From Mycolicibacterium canariasense (GTDB lineage Bacteria > Actinomycetota > Actinomycetes > Mycobacteriales > Mycobacteriaceae): DNA of 39,130 nucleotides. Under the pieces are notes generated by a model that saw only the letters and a list, made by a program, of their open reading frames with translations, searched no databases and had not been told where the DNA came from. The translations under genes and the position numbers were made by a program. The stretch covers positions 1-39,130 of the forward strand of contig NZ_LQOL01000077.1 in the NCBI RefSeq assembly GCF_002101555.1. The letters are read 5' to 3'. Below are positions 1 to 7,935 of this stretch, in pieces (positions within the stretch are counted from its first letter, which is position 1; each line of letters begins with the position of its first letter).

Positions 1-201
1 CCCACCGGCAAACCCGACACCGCACCCGCCCCCAGCACCCCGGGACGCTGCCACACCATGCCTCGACGACAACGCAGCCGAACCGACGAGCGGACCCGGC
101 GCATCAGCGCCGAACGCGCCGCCAACCACCGCCGCCTCGAACGACAACGCCGAGAACACGAAGCCTGGATCGCCGCCCATGACGAACCACCACCGTTTTG
201 A
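1..201 (+). CDS. C-terminal fragment of a DUF222/13E12-type HNH endonuclease family protein (5' end outside the window)
   Basis: Frame 1 is open from the first base and ends at TGA 199-201. It encodes a Pro-rich stretch, then a strongly basic, Arg-rich helix and the terminal residues EAWIAAHDEPPPF. A basic tail closing with EPPPF or DPPPF is typical, from memory, of the mycobacterial DUF222/HNH ('13E12 repeat') proteins, which exist in many copies and whose function is not established. The catalytic HNH part would lie to the left of the window, so only the tail supports the call. The gene is convergent with the pca operon: only 4 nt separate its stop from the pcaJ stop. Confidence 0.65.
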   Translation, partial: PTGKPDTAPAPSTPGRCHTMPRRQRSRTDERTRRISAERAANHRRLERQRREHEAWIAAHDEPPPF

Positions 202-205
202 CGGC

Positions 206-853
206 CTAAGCGACGGCGATCCGGGCGTCGGTCACCGGGGCGCCGGTCTTGGCGACGATATCGTCGAAGGACACACCGGGAGCGAGTTCGACCACCGCGA
301 ATCCGTCGCCGGTCACGTCGAACACGCCGAGGTCGGTGATGACCCGGCTCACCACACCCTTACCCGTCAGCGGCAGGTCGCACGACGAAACCAGTTTGGG
401 TGCACCGGATTTGGCGACATGATCCATCACCACGATGACCCGTCCCGCCCCGCTCACCAGATCCATCGCGCCACCCATGCCCTTGACCATCGACCCGGGC
501 ACCATCCAGTTGGCCAGATCTCCGTTGGCCGCGACCTGCATGCCGCCGAGCACCGCGACGTCGACATGGCCGCCGCGGATCATCGCAAAGCTGGTCGCGG
601 AGTCGAAGAACGAAGCCCCTGCCACCACGGACACCGTCTGCTTACCGGCGTTGATCAGGTCGGGGTCCACCTCGTCGTCATACGGGAACGGGCCGACACC
701 GAGGATGCCGTTCTCGGCGTGCAGGGTGACCTCCGAGCCCTCGGGCAGGTGGTCGGGAATCAGCGTGGGCAGCCCGATGCCGAGGTTGACGTAGTCACCA
801 TCGCGCAGTTCACCCGCTGCGCGGGCGGCCATCTGATCGCGGTTCCAGCTCAT
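206..853 (-). CDS. pcaJ: 3-oxoadipate CoA-transferase, subunit B
   Basis: 215 aa. With PcaI it transfers CoA from succinyl-CoA to 3-oxoadipate, the next-to-last step of the beta-ketoadipate pathway, in the cytosol. The protein shows the beta-subunit signature of family I CoA-transferases: GIGLPTLIP near residue 25 and LHAENGILGVGP, with the likely catalytic glutamate at E47. The ATG at 853 is chosen because GAGGAG lies just upstream and because it overlaps the pcaI stop (ATGA). It is the last gene of the pcaF-pcaD-pcaI-pcaJ operon. A general 3-oxoacid (acetoacetate) CoA-transferase is the main alternative; the neighbouring enol-lactonase and thiolase favour 3-oxoadipate. Confidence 0.88.
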   Translation of the reverse strand: MSWNRDQMAARAAGELRDGDYVNLGIGLPTLIPDHLPEGSEVTLHAENGILGVGPFPYDDEVDPDLINAGKQTVSVVAGASFFDSATSFAMIRGGHVDVAVLGGMQVAANGDLANWMVPGSMVKGMGGAMDLVSGAGRVIVVMDHVAKSGAPKLVSSCDLPLTGKGVVSRVITDLGVFDVTGDGFAVVELAPGVSFDDIVAKTGAPVTDARIAVA

Positions 854-1626
854 CGGTCGACTCCTCGGGGACGGGTGGTGCGCTTCTCGATCTCCTTGTG
901 CGCGGCCTGTTCCGGGGTCAGTTCGACCACGCGCTGCACGAAGATGCCGGGCAGTTGGATCTCGTCGGGATGCAGGTCCCCCACCTCGACGACACGTTCG
1001 GCCTCGACCACGGTGATGCGCCCCGACATCGCCGCGGGCGGGTTGAAATTGCGGGCGGCGGCGTGGAACTTGCAGTTGCCGGCGCGATCCACGACGGCCG
1101 CCCGGACCAGTGCGTAGTCGGTGACGATGGACTCCTCGAGCACCATCTGTTTGCCGCCGAAGGTGCGGACCTCCTTGGCCGGCGATGCCAGCGCGACCGA
1201 TCCGTCGGCGTGGTAGCGCCACGGCAGACCACCGTCGGCCACCAGGGTGCCCACCCCGGTGGGGGTGAAGAACGCGCCGATACCGCTGCCGCCGGCCCGC
1301 ATCCGCTCGGCCAGTGTGCCCTGCGGGGTGAGCTCCACCGTCAGTTCGCCGGCCAGGTACTGCCGGGCGAACTCCTTGTTCTCCCCGACGTAGGACGCGA
1401 TCACCCGGCTGATGCGGTGCGCCTCCAGCAGCAGGCCCAGGCCCGCACCGTCCACCCCGCAGTTGTTGCTGACGATGGTCAGGTCACCGGCACCCTGCTG
1501 CAACAGCGCATCGATGAGATACCAAGGGATGCCGGCCAATCCGAACCCGCCGACGGCCAGGCTGGCGCCGTGCGGGATATCGGCCACCGCGTCGGCGGCC
1601 GATCCGACGACCTTGTTCAGGGTCAT
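850..1626 (-). CDS. pcaI: 3-oxoadipate CoA-transferase, subunit A
   Basis: 258 aa. This is the alpha subunit, which pairs with PcaJ. The N-terminal part carries the glycine-rich CoA-transferase motif SLAVGGFGLAGIPWYLIDAL (residues about 22-41), followed by LTIVSNNCGVDGAGLGLL, both typical of family I alpha subunits. The start is the ATG at 1626, which overlaps the pcaD stop by 4 nt; its own stop overlaps the pcaJ start in the same way, so the three genes are probably translationally coupled. No break is visible, and the length is in the usual range for this subunit. Confidence 0.88.
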   Translation of the reverse strand: MTLNKVVGSAADAVADIPHGASLAVGGFGLAGIPWYLIDALLQQGAGDLTIVSNNCGVDGAGLGLLLEAHRISRVIASYVGENKEFARQYLAGELTVELTPQGTLAERMRAGGSGIGAFFTPTGVGTLVADGGLPWRYHADGSVALASPAKEVRTFGGKQMVLEESIVTDYALVRAAVVDRAGNCKFHAAARNFNPPAAMSGRITVVEAERVVEVGDLHPDEIQLPGIFVQRVVELTPEQAAHKEIEKRTTRPRGVDR

Positions 1627-2375
1627 GACTGCTCCAGGTGCTCGATGATGGCAGGGGTGATGACGCCGGGTTGTTCGGCGTTGGCCAGGTGCGCGGCCCG
1701 ATCCACGACCAGCAGGCGGGCTGCGGGTACCGCATCGGTGATGGCGGCCAGCGTGGCGGGCGGGGTGGCTGGGTCGTCGCTGCCGGCAATGGCCAGCACC
1801 GGCGCCGAGATCGACGGAAGCTCCTCGCGCAGATCGAGTTTCGCGATCGCCTCGCAGCACCCGGCGTATCCCTCGGCGGGCGTGCCGGCGACCATGGCCT
1901 CCCAGTACGCCCGGTCACCGGAATAGCCGCCACTGAACCACCGTTCGACCACACCGGAAGCGACCGCGGCGCTGCCGCCGGCCCGGACGGTGGCAGCGCG
2001 GTCGGTCCACCCCTGCACCGGCGGCAGCTGCGCCCCGGTGCACAGCAGGACCACGCGGTCGACGCGGTCGGGATTGCGCGCGGCCAGCCGCATCGCGGTC
2101 ATCCCGCCGAGTGACAGTCCCACCACGTGTGCCCGCTCGATCTGCAGCCGGTCCAGCAGGGCAACCAGATCATCGGTCAAGTCGTCGATCGAGTAGGGGC
2201 CGGCCGGCACAGGTGACTCGCCATGGCCGCGGGTGTCGTACCGCACGACCGTGAAATGCCGCTCCAGATCCGCCAATTGGGCGTCCCACATCCGGTGGTC
2301 GGAGCCCAGCGAGTTGGACAGCACCACCGCCGGGCCGGAACCGGTCACCACCGCGTGCACGTCGACGACGCTCAC
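1623..2375 (-). CDS. pcaD: 3-oxoadipate enol-lactonase (alpha/beta hydrolase)
   Basis: 250 aa. It hydrolyses 3-oxoadipate enol-lactone to 3-oxoadipate. The alpha/beta-hydrolase features are clear: an early oxyanion-hole region (VVLSNSLGSDHRMWDAQ), the RYDTRGHGESP strand, the nucleophile elbow GLSLGGM, and a late catalytic His in DRAAHLAN. LSNSLG...MWD near the N-terminus is characteristic of PcaD. The start is GTG at 2375, overlapping the pcaF stop (GTGA). The gene lies between the thiolase and CoA-transferase genes of the same pathway, which supports the substrate assignment over a generic hydrolase. No decarboxylase (PcaC) domain is fused. Confidence 0.88.
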   Translation of the reverse strand: MSVVDVHAVVTGSGPAVVLSNSLGSDHRMWDAQLADLERHFTVVRYDTRGHGESPVPAGPYSIDDLTDDLVALLDRLQIERAHVVGLSLGGMTAMRLAARNPDRVDRVVLLCTGAQLPPVQGWTDRAATVRAGGSAAVASGVVERWFSGGYSGDRAYWEAMVAGTPAEGYAGCCEAIAKLDLREELPSISAPVLAIAGSDDPATPPATLAAITDAVPAARLLVVDRAAHLANAEQPGVITPAIIEHLEQS

Positions 2376-3565
2376 GGGATCACCTCGAACACGGCGGCCA
2401 GGCCTTGTCCCCCACCGATGCACATGGTCTCCAGCACGTACCGCGCATCGCGGCGCCGCGCTTCGTGGGCCGCGGTGGCCAGGATGCGGGCACCGGTCGC
2501 ACCGATCGGATGTCCCAGCGATATCCCGGAGCCCAACGGGTTGAGCCGCTCGTCGAGGGCATCGAGCTTCCATTCGGCCAGCACGGCGAGCACCTGGGCG
2601 GCGAAGGCCTCGTTGAGTTCGATCAGGTCCATGTCGTCGAGTGTGAGGCCGGCGCGGTCCAGCGCGGTCGCGGTGGCGGCCACCGGGCCCAGACCCATGG
2701 TCGCCGGATCGCAGCCGGTGACCGCCCAGGAGCGCAGCGCCAACATGGGTGTCAGACCATGCTTTTCGGCATCGCTGCGAGTGGTCACCACACACATCGC
2801 CGCGCCGTCGTTCTGGCCGGAGGCATTGCCCGCGGTGACGGTTGCCGCGTCGTCGATCTTGGCCCGCATCGGGCGCAGCGTGGCCAGCTTGTCGACGGTG
2901 ATGCCCGCTCGTGGATGCTCATCGCGATCGACGACGGCGCCGGCAACCTCGATCGGCACGAGTTCCTCGGCGAACAAACCGGATTCGTGCGCGGCGACGG
3001 CCCGCTGATGTGAGCGGACGGCCAGCTCGTCCTGCTCGGCACGGGTGATGCCGTACTCGCGGCGCAGGTTCTCCGCGGTTTCGATCATCCCGCCGGGCAC
3101 GGGATGGCAAGCCCCGCCTGCGGTTTCGCGGGCGCGGTCCAGCCGGTCGGCCAGCACCACGCCACCCTGCCGCACCCCGGTGCGCAGGCCAAGGGCGTAA
3201 TGCTCGACGTTGGACATCGACTCGGCGCCGCCCGCCACGACCACCCGGCCCGCCCCGGTCGCCACCTGACCGGCGGCGTAGAGCACGGCCTGCAGGCCCG
3301 ATCCGCAGCGGCGGTCGATCTGCAGGCCGGGCACCGCGGTGCCCAGGCCCGCGTCGAGCGCCGCGATCCGTCCGATCGCCGGCGCCTCGCCGTTGGCGTA
3401 ACCGTTGCCGAGGATGACATCGTCGATATCGCCCTCGCCGAGGCCGGTGCGCCGCACCAGCTCGCGCAGGGTCGCGGTGGCCAGGTCGGCGGCGGTCAGG
3501 GCGGCCAGTGCACCGCCCATCCGACCGACCGGCGTGCGGACCGGGCTACAGATCACGACGTCCAT
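2372..3565 (-). CDS. pcaF: 3-oxoadipyl-CoA thiolase (acetyl-CoA acyltransferase)
   Basis: 397 aa, the usual thiolase length. It cleaves 3-oxoadipyl-CoA with CoA to give succinyl-CoA and acetyl-CoA. The thiolase signatures are complete: the acylated cysteine in IDRRCGSGLQAV (about residue 89), GGAESMSN, NEAFAAQ, the catalytic His in GHPIGATGAR, and the second cysteine in CIGGGQG near the C-terminus. The start chosen is ATG at 3565 (MDVVICSPVRTPVG), the normal thiolase N-terminus; an upstream in-frame extension would run into the LysR promoter region. It is the first gene of the pca operon and divergent from the LysR gene. Other thiolases such as FadA look similar, so the substrate is inferred from context. 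Confidence 0.85.
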   Translation of the reverse strand: MDVVICSPVRTPVGRMGGALAALTAADLATATLRELVRRTGLGEGDIDDVILGNGYANGEAPAIGRIAALDAGLGTAVPGLQIDRRCGSGLQAVLYAAGQVATGAGRVVVAGGAESMSNVEHYALGLRTGVRQGGVVLADRLDRARETAGGACHPVPGGMIETAENLRREYGITRAEQDELAVRSHQRAVAAHESGLFAEELVPIEVAGAVVDRDEHPRAGITVDKLATLRPMRAKIDDAATVTAGNASGQNDGAAMCVVTTRSDAEKHGLTPMLALRSWAVTGCDPATMGLGPVAATATALDRAGLTLDDMDLIELNEAFAAQVLAVLAEWKLDALDERLNPLGSGISLGHPIGATGARILATAAHEARRRDARYVLETMCIGGGQGLAAVFEVIP

Positions 3566-3639
3566 GCTCTCGACGCTAAGTCGCCGCAGCCATATGCTGA
3601 AGTACCTATTTCCGACATATTGAGAGCTGTAACGTCTCA
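3566..3639. promoter_or_regulatory. Divergent pcaF / lysR control region with an imperfect dyad
   Basis: This 74-bp gap separates the divergent pca operon and LysR gene, where a LysR-type regulator normally binds and controls both sides. An imperfect dyad CAGC-CATAT-GCTG lies at 3587-3599, and the region is more AT-rich than its surroundings. Assigning the dyad as the operator is inference; no -10 or -35 pair could be fixed with confidence. Confidence 0.4.
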
Positions 3640-4530
3640 ATGATGGAACTGCGCCACCTCCGGTACTTCCGCGCCGTTGCCGAACACCTGCACTTCGGCC
3701 GGGCCGCGGACAGCCTGCACATCGCGCAGCCGCCGCTGTCCCAGCAGATCCGCCGGCTGGAGAACGAGCTCGGCGTCACCCTGTTGACCCGCACCACCCG
3801 CAGCGTCGAGCTCACACCCGCCGGGCGGGCCTACCTGACCCGGGCGGTACAGATTCTGGACGCGGTCGACGACGCCGCCCGCCAGGCCCGCCGGATCGAC
3901 GCCGGCACCGAGGGACAGCTGGCCATCGGCTGCGTCGGCTCGGCCACCTACTCGCTGCTGCCCAGGCTGGTGCGGGCCCTGAGTGAATCCCTGCCCGGGG
4001 TCGAGGTGCGGGTGCGCGGCGAGATGCTGGCACCCGCCCAACTGGCCGCACTGGCCGCCGGGGACATCGACCTGGCCCTGCTGCGCCCCCCGGTGCAGCA
4101 GGACGACGTCGTCACCGAGACCATCCGGCGCGACCGCTTGCTGGTGGCGCTGCCGTCCCGGCACCTGCTGGCCGGGCATGAGTCGCTGACCGTCGAACAG
4201 CTGCGTGATGCGGACTTCATCACCCATGTGGGCCAAGGCCGCTCGGTGATGAGCAACATCGTGTTCGCCGTCTGCGCCGACGCCGGCTTCGTCCCGCGGG
4301 TCCGGCACGAGGTGATGGAGACCTCGACCCTGGTCACCTTGGTGGCCGCCGGGCTGGGCGTGGCGATCGTGCCCGCTCCGACCGCGGCACTGGACCTCGC
4401 CGGCGTGCACTACGTGCCGCTGACACCGGAAACCGTGGGCGTCGACCTGGTCGCCGCGCACCGCGCGGAGCACCGCTCACCCTTGATCGACAACGTGTTG
4501 CGCGTGCTGCGCAGCGAGGCCGGCGGGTAA
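3640..4530 (+). CDS. LysR-type transcriptional regulator, probably of the pca operon
   Basis: 296 aa. The N-terminal winged helix-turn-helix is textbook LysR: MELRHLRYFRAVAEHLHFGR, then AAxxLHIAQPPLSQQIRRLE to about residue 60, followed by a periplasmic-binding-protein-like effector domain (about residues 90-290). Two adjacent ATG codons (3640 and 3643) could both serve as start. It is transcribed away from pcaF across 74 bp, the standard arrangement for a LysR activator of catabolic genes. The likely effector is a pathway intermediate such as 3-oxoadipate or muconate, which the sequence cannot settle. PcaQ, CatR and BenM are related functional analogues; no symbol is assigned. Confidence 0.85.
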   Translation: MMELRHLRYFRAVAEHLHFGRAADSLHIAQPPLSQQIRRLENELGVTLLTRTTRSVELTPAGRAYLTRAVQILDAVDDAARQARRIDAGTEGQLAIGCVGSATYSLLPRLVRALSESLPGVEVRVRGEMLAPAQLAALAAGDIDLALLRPPVQQDDVVTETIRRDRLLVALPSRHLLAGHESLTVEQLRDADFITHVGQGRSVMSNIVFAVCADAGFVPRVRHEVMETSTLVTLVAAGLGVAIVPAPTAALDLAGVHYVPLTPETVGVDLVAAHRAEHRSPLIDNVLRVLRSEAGG

Positions 4531-4542
4531 CCGGAACCGGGT

Positions 4543-4548
4543 TAGGCT
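4543..4548 (+). promoter_or_regulatory. -10 box (TAGGCT) of the lipid-kinase-like gene, leaderless layout
   Basis: TAGGCT fits the mycobacterial TANNNT -10 consensus and ends 8 nt before the GTG at 4557. That would place transcription initiation at or next to the start codon, and there is no Shine-Dalgarno sequence. The same box and spacing occur before several other genes in this window. Confidence 0.5.
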
Positions 4549-4556
4549 CGTACCCC

Positions 4557-5504
4557 GTGCGTGCCGTGCTGATCGTGAACCCGAACGCTACGTCGACCAC
4601 CGCTGCGGGCCGTGATCTGTTGGCCCACGCCCTGGAGAGCCGAACGAACCTGACCGTCGTGCACACCAACCACCGCGGGCACGCCGTCGAGATCGGCGAG
4701 GAGGCCGCCGCGACGGGCATCGACGTGGTGATCGTGCATGGTGGCGACGGCACCGTGAACGAGGTGGTCAACGGGATCCTGCGGCACCGCGCACCGCAGG
4801 CCCCGGCGGTCGGTGTGGTCCCGGGCGGATCGGCGAACGTGTTCGCCCGTTCGCTGGGCATCAGCCCGGATCCGATCGAGGCCACCAACCAGCTCGTCGA
4901 CCTGCTCAGCGCCCACCGCGGCGGCGCCCCGTGGCGACGTATCGGGCTGATGGACTGTGGCGAACGCTGGGGTGTGTTCACCGCCGGGATGGGCGTGGAC
5001 GGTGCCGTGGTGGCCGCGGTGGAGGCCCAGCGCGCCAAGGGCCGCAAGGTCACCCCGTCGCGCTACATCCGGGTGGCGATCCGCGAGGTACTTGCCAGCG
5101 CCCGCAAGGAACCGACGTTGACGCTGCAACTGCCCGACCGCGAAGCGGTGACCGGAGTGCATTTCGCCTTCGTGTCCAACTCCAGCCCGTGGACCTACGC
5201 CAACACCCGACCGGTCTGGACGAACCCCACCACCACCTTCGACACCGGGCTCGGTGTGTTCGCGACCACGAGCATGAACGTGTGGGCCAACCTCGGTCTG
5301 GTGCGGCGCATGGTGTCGGCGAAACCGGATATCAAGGCTCGCCATTTGATCCGCGAGGACGACCTGCCGTGGCTGCGAGTGACCAGTGACACACCGGTGG
5401 ACTGCCAGATCGACGGCGATTACATCGGGAAGCGCGAATCGATGACGTTCACGTCGGTGCCGGATGCGCTGGCGGTCGTCGCGCCCGCGCCGAAACCGCT
5501 CTGA
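4557..5504 (+). CDS. Diacylglycerol/sphingosine kinase-like protein (DAGK catalytic domain)
   Basis: 315 aa. The N-terminal DAGK catalytic domain opens with VLIVNPNATSTT and carries the nucleotide-binding motif GGDGTVNE at residues 62-69, followed by GVVPGGSANVFARSLGI. The C-terminal beta-sandwich typical of the family follows. Such enzymes phosphorylate a lipid hydroxyl with ATP at the membrane; the substrate here is unknown. It sits directly upstream of whiB1, as Rv3218 does in M. tuberculosis to my recollection. The start is GTG at 4557 with no Shine-Dalgarno sequence, consistent with a leaderless message. It is not the better studied mannoside-pathway kinase Rv2252, which maps elsewhere. 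Confidence 0.82.
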   Translation: MRAVLIVNPNATSTTAAGRDLLAHALESRTNLTVVHTNHRGHAVEIGEEAAATGIDVVIVHGGDGTVNEVVNGILRHRAPQAPAVGVVPGGSANVFARSLGISPDPIEATNQLVDLLSAHRGGAPWRRIGLMDCGERWGVFTAGMGVDGAVVAAVEAQRAKGRKVTPSRYIRVAIREVLASARKEPTLTLQLPDREAVTGVHFAFVSNSSPWTYANTRPVWTNPTTTFDTGLGVFATTSMNVWANLGLVRRMVSAKPDIKARHLIREDDLPWLRVTSDTPVDCQIDGDYIGKRESMTFTSVPDALAVVAPAPKPL

Positions 5505-5752
5505 ACAGGGATTTTAGAGAAGCCTCAAAAAATTTTGAGCGCAAGTGAGTTGAGTGTAGTACAAACGGGTAAGGGGTTAGGTAACCCGCCCGGGTAGTGA
5601 CATTGCCCACGAGTTAACGCGCCGCTATTGACATCTGTTCAGCCTGTGAAAGCATCGGATGCAACAGTGCAGAAACATTTCATATGCACGCGTTAACAGC
5701 CGAAGAAAAAAGCTCGTGCGCTTTCGCGCGCAAACGGTAAGGAGTTGGACTC
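5505..5752 (+). promoter_or_regulatory. whiB1 upstream control region with candidate CRP site
   Basis: This 248-bp non-coding region precedes whiB1 and is AT-richer than its surroundings. It contains a perfect palindromic arm pair CTCAAAA/TTTTGAG at 5524-5539, which might be a weak terminator for the upstream kinase gene or an operator. AGTGA-N6-CCAC at 5596-5610 resembles the mycobacterial CRP (Rv3676/Cmr type) half-site spacing. A TTGACA hexamer lies at 5628-5633, but no convincing -10 partner is visible. In M. tuberculosis whiB1 is known to be under CRP control; transfer to this region is inference from the motif. AAGGAG sits 9 nt before the whiB1 ATG. Confidence 0.55.
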
Positions 5753-6007
5753 ATGGATTGGCGCCACAAGGCGGTCTGTCGCGACGAGGATCCGGAACTG
5801 TTCTTCCCCGTGGGGAACAGTGGCCCGGCCATCGCGCAGATTGCTGACGCGAAGCTCGTCTGCAACCGCTGCCCGGTGACCACCGAGTGCCTGTCGTGGG
5901 CGCTGGAGTCCGGCCAGGACGCCGGTGTGTGGGGCGGCATGAGCGAGGACGAGCGCCGCGCGCTCAAGCGTCGCAACGCTCGCACCAAGGCGCGCAGCGG
6001 CGTCTGA
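5753..6007 (+). CDS. whiB1: WhiB-family iron-sulfur transcription regulator WhiB1
   Basis: 84 aa, the same length I recall for M. tuberculosis WhiB1. Four cysteines in the WhiB arrangement (C9, C37, C40, C46; C-x2-C-x5-C) would ligate a [4Fe-4S] cluster. The turn motif GVWGG (58-62) follows, then a basic C-terminal tail RRALKRRNARTKARSG for DNA binding. WhiB1 binds the primary sigma factor SigA region 4, is nitric-oxide sensitive and is essential in M. tuberculosis. The start is the ATG with AAGGAG 9 nt upstream. The gene is monocistronic and closed by a strong hairpin. Its place next to pdtaS matches the tuberculosis order Rv3219-Rv3220c. Confidence 0.95.
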   Translation: MDWRHKAVCRDEDPELFFPVGNSGPAIAQIADAKLVCNRCPVTTECLSWALESGQDAGVWGGMSEDERRALKRRNARTKARSGV

Positions 6008-6025
6008 CCGTCGCGCCCGCACGTA

Positions 6026-6066
6026 TTGCGGCTCCGCCGAATTCGGCGGAGCCGCAATTCTTTTGC
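6026..6066. terminator. Bidirectional hairpin terminator between whiB1 and pdtaS
   Basis: A perfect 16-bp inverted repeat (arms 6026-6041 and 6042-6057, centre GAATTC) is followed on the plus strand by TTCTTTTG. It lies between two convergent genes and could stop transcription from both sides. A perfect palindrome of this length with a T-rich tail is unusually strong for a mycobacterium. Confidence 0.85.
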
Positions 6067-7575
6067 TTAGAGTTTGCTGTCAAGGGTGAATCTGCTGCGC
6101 CGCCCGATCGGTACCCGCAGCACCACATCGGTGCCGCCGGTCGCGACATCGTGCATGCCCAGCGAACCGTCCAGTTCCGCCGAGACCAATGTGCGGACGA
6201 TCTGCAGCCCCAACCGATCCGACTTCTCCAGGCTGAAGCCCTCCGGCAGGCCCTTGCCGTCGTCGTGCACGACGACGTCCAGCCACCGCGAGGACCGCTC
6301 CGCACGGATCGTGACGGCGCCCGGCGCCTCACCGTCGAAGGCGTGCTCCAGCGCGTTCTGGACCAGCTCGGTGATCACCATGATCAACGCCGTCGCCCGG
6401 TCGGCATCCAGCACGCCCAGGTCGCCTTCTCGGGTGATCCGGATGGGGCTGTCGACCGAGGCGACGTCGTTCATGATCGGCACGATGCGGTCCACCACCT
6501 CGTCGAGGTTGACCTCTTCGTCCACCGACATGGACAGCGCGTCGTGCACCAGCGCGATGGACGAGACCCGGCGTACCGATTCGTTGAGCGCCTCGCGCCC
6601 CTCGGCGTTGTTGGTGCGGCGGGCCTGTAACCGCAGCAGCGCGGCCACCGTCTGCAGGTTGTTCTTCACCCGGTGATGGATCTCGCGGATGGTGGCGTCC
6701 TTGGACAGCAGCGCCCGGTCGCGGCGCTTGATCTCGGTCACGTCGCGGATCAGCACAGCCGCCCCGGCCGCCTCTCCGCCGGTCAGCAGCGGGATGGTGC
6801 GCAGCAGCACCGCCGCGCCACCGGCATCGAGTTCCATCCGGGTGCTGGCCCCGCCGGCCACCGAGATCCGGACATGCTTGGCCAATTCCTGGGCCTCGAA
6901 CGGGTCGGTCATCAAGGGGCGGGTGATGGCGATCAGATTGTGGCCCTCAAGCTCGGCGTTGAGCCCCATCCGGTGATACGCCGACAGCGCGTTGGGACTG
7001 GCGAATGTCACGTCCCCGTTGACGTCGAGGCGGATGAACCCGTCACCCACCCGCGGGCTCGATCGCGACATCGCGGCATCACCGACGTTGGGGAAGGTGC
7101 CCTCGTTGAGCATCCGCAGCAGATCCCGCGCACAGTCCAGGTAGGCCCGCTCCAACGGGCTGGTCTTGCGCCGGTCGGCCAGCGCGGTCTGGTGCGTCAG
7201 CACCGCGACCACCTGGCCGCGGTGCCGCACCGGGACAGCCTCGACATTCAGCCAGTTGCCGTCGTGGGCGTCGGTCTGGCCGGCATCGCTTTCCCGGCCG
7301 ATGACCCCCGAGTTGAACGCGTCGACCACGACCGGCGTGGCCGGGCCGTCCTGCACGGTGCCGACGGCATCGGTCAGCAGCACGGTGGGCGCGGTGTTGG
7401 GCCGCACCTGAGCGACGCACACCAGTGTCCCGTCGTCGCGGCGCACCCACATCAGGTAGTCGGCGAAGGACAGGTCCGCGAGCAACTGCCACTCCCCGAC
7501 CACCGCGTGTAGATGGTCGACGGCGTTGCCGGGCAGGACGGTGTGCTCGGCAAGCAGATCGCCGAGAGTCGACAT
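6067..7575 (-). CDS. pdtaS: Two-component sensor histidine kinase PdtaS
   Basis: 502 aa, essentially the length I recall for M. tuberculosis PdtaS (Rv3220c). It is cytosolic: no membrane segment is visible. An N-terminal GAF-like region (about 1-150) precedes a PAS-like domain (about 180-290), then the HisKA_2 box EIHHRVKNNLQTVAALL with the phospho-accepting histidine near residue 303. The HATPase domain follows, with an N-box (ITELVQNALEHAF) and the G-boxes DDGKGLPEGF and RLGLQIV. In known systems it phosphorylates the RNA-binding ANTAR regulator PdtaR, which is encoded elsewhere. The start is the ATG at 7575 (MSTLGDLLAEHTVLPG). Confidence 0.95.
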   Translation of the reverse strand: MSTLGDLLAEHTVLPGNAVDHLHAVVGEWQLLADLSFADYLMWVRRDDGTLVCVAQVRPNTAPTVLLTDAVGTVQDGPATPVVVDAFNSGVIGRESDAGQTDAHDGNWLNVEAVPVRHRGQVVAVLTHQTALADRRKTSPLERAYLDCARDLLRMLNEGTFPNVGDAAMSRSSPRVGDGFIRLDVNGDVTFASPNALSAYHRMGLNAELEGHNLIAITRPLMTDPFEAQELAKHVRISVAGGASTRMELDAGGAAVLLRTIPLLTGGEAAGAAVLIRDVTEIKRRDRALLSKDATIREIHHRVKNNLQTVAALLRLQARRTNNAEGREALNESVRRVSSIALVHDALSMSVDEEVNLDEVVDRIVPIMNDVASVDSPIRITREGDLGVLDADRATALIMVITELVQNALEHAFDGEAPGAVTIRAERSSRWLDVVVHDDGKGLPEGFSLEKSDRLGLQIVRTLVSAELDGSLGMHDVATGGTDVVLRVPIGRRSRFTLDSKL

Positions 7576-7581
7576 GGGCCG

Positions 7582-7797
7582 CTAGCTGATGACTGCGATG
7601 AGGTCGCCGGCCTGGATGACGTCGCCGACGGCCACACTGACCTCGGTGACGGTGCCCGCGACCTCGGCCAGCACCGGGATTTCCATCTTCATCGACTCCA
7701 GCAGCACCAGGGTGTCGCCTTCGCCGATCTGGTCGCCCTTCTTCACGACGACCTCGAGCACACTGGCCACGATTTCGGCGCGTACATCCTCGGCCAT
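7582..7797 (-). CDS. Small biotinyl/lipoyl-domain protein TB7.3
   Basis: 71 aa, the size I recall for M. tuberculosis TB7.3 (Rv3221c). The whole protein is one biotinyl-domain beta-barrel with the attachment motif ESMKMEIPV; K37 is the predicted biotinylation site. The start is the ATG at 7797 (MAEDVRAEIVAS); an in-frame upstream extension lacks family similarity. It ends 6 nt before the pdtaS start and is probably cotranscribed with it. It resembles the carrier domain of acyl-CoA carboxylases, but no carboxylase subunit is encoded here, so its enzymatic partner is unknown. Confidence 0.93.
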   Translation of the reverse strand: MAEDVRAEIVASVLEVVVKKGDQIGEGDTLVLLESMKMEIPVLAEVAGTVTEVSVAVGDVIQAGDLIAVIS

Positions 7798-7935
7798 CTT
7801 CACCCCACTCCTCCGGCGAGCACTGCTGTTGAGGGTTCTATCGAACCACACCATGCCGTGGACAGAGCACCGCCTGCGCCGTGAGACAATCTAGGCAAGC
7901 GTCGACGGTAGTCAATCTGGAAAGAAGGTAAAACC

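Noticed and set aside
6026..6066. tRNA or structured RNA gene at the large palindrome
   Set aside because: It is a simple perfect hairpin with a T-rich tail between convergent genes, so a terminator explains it.
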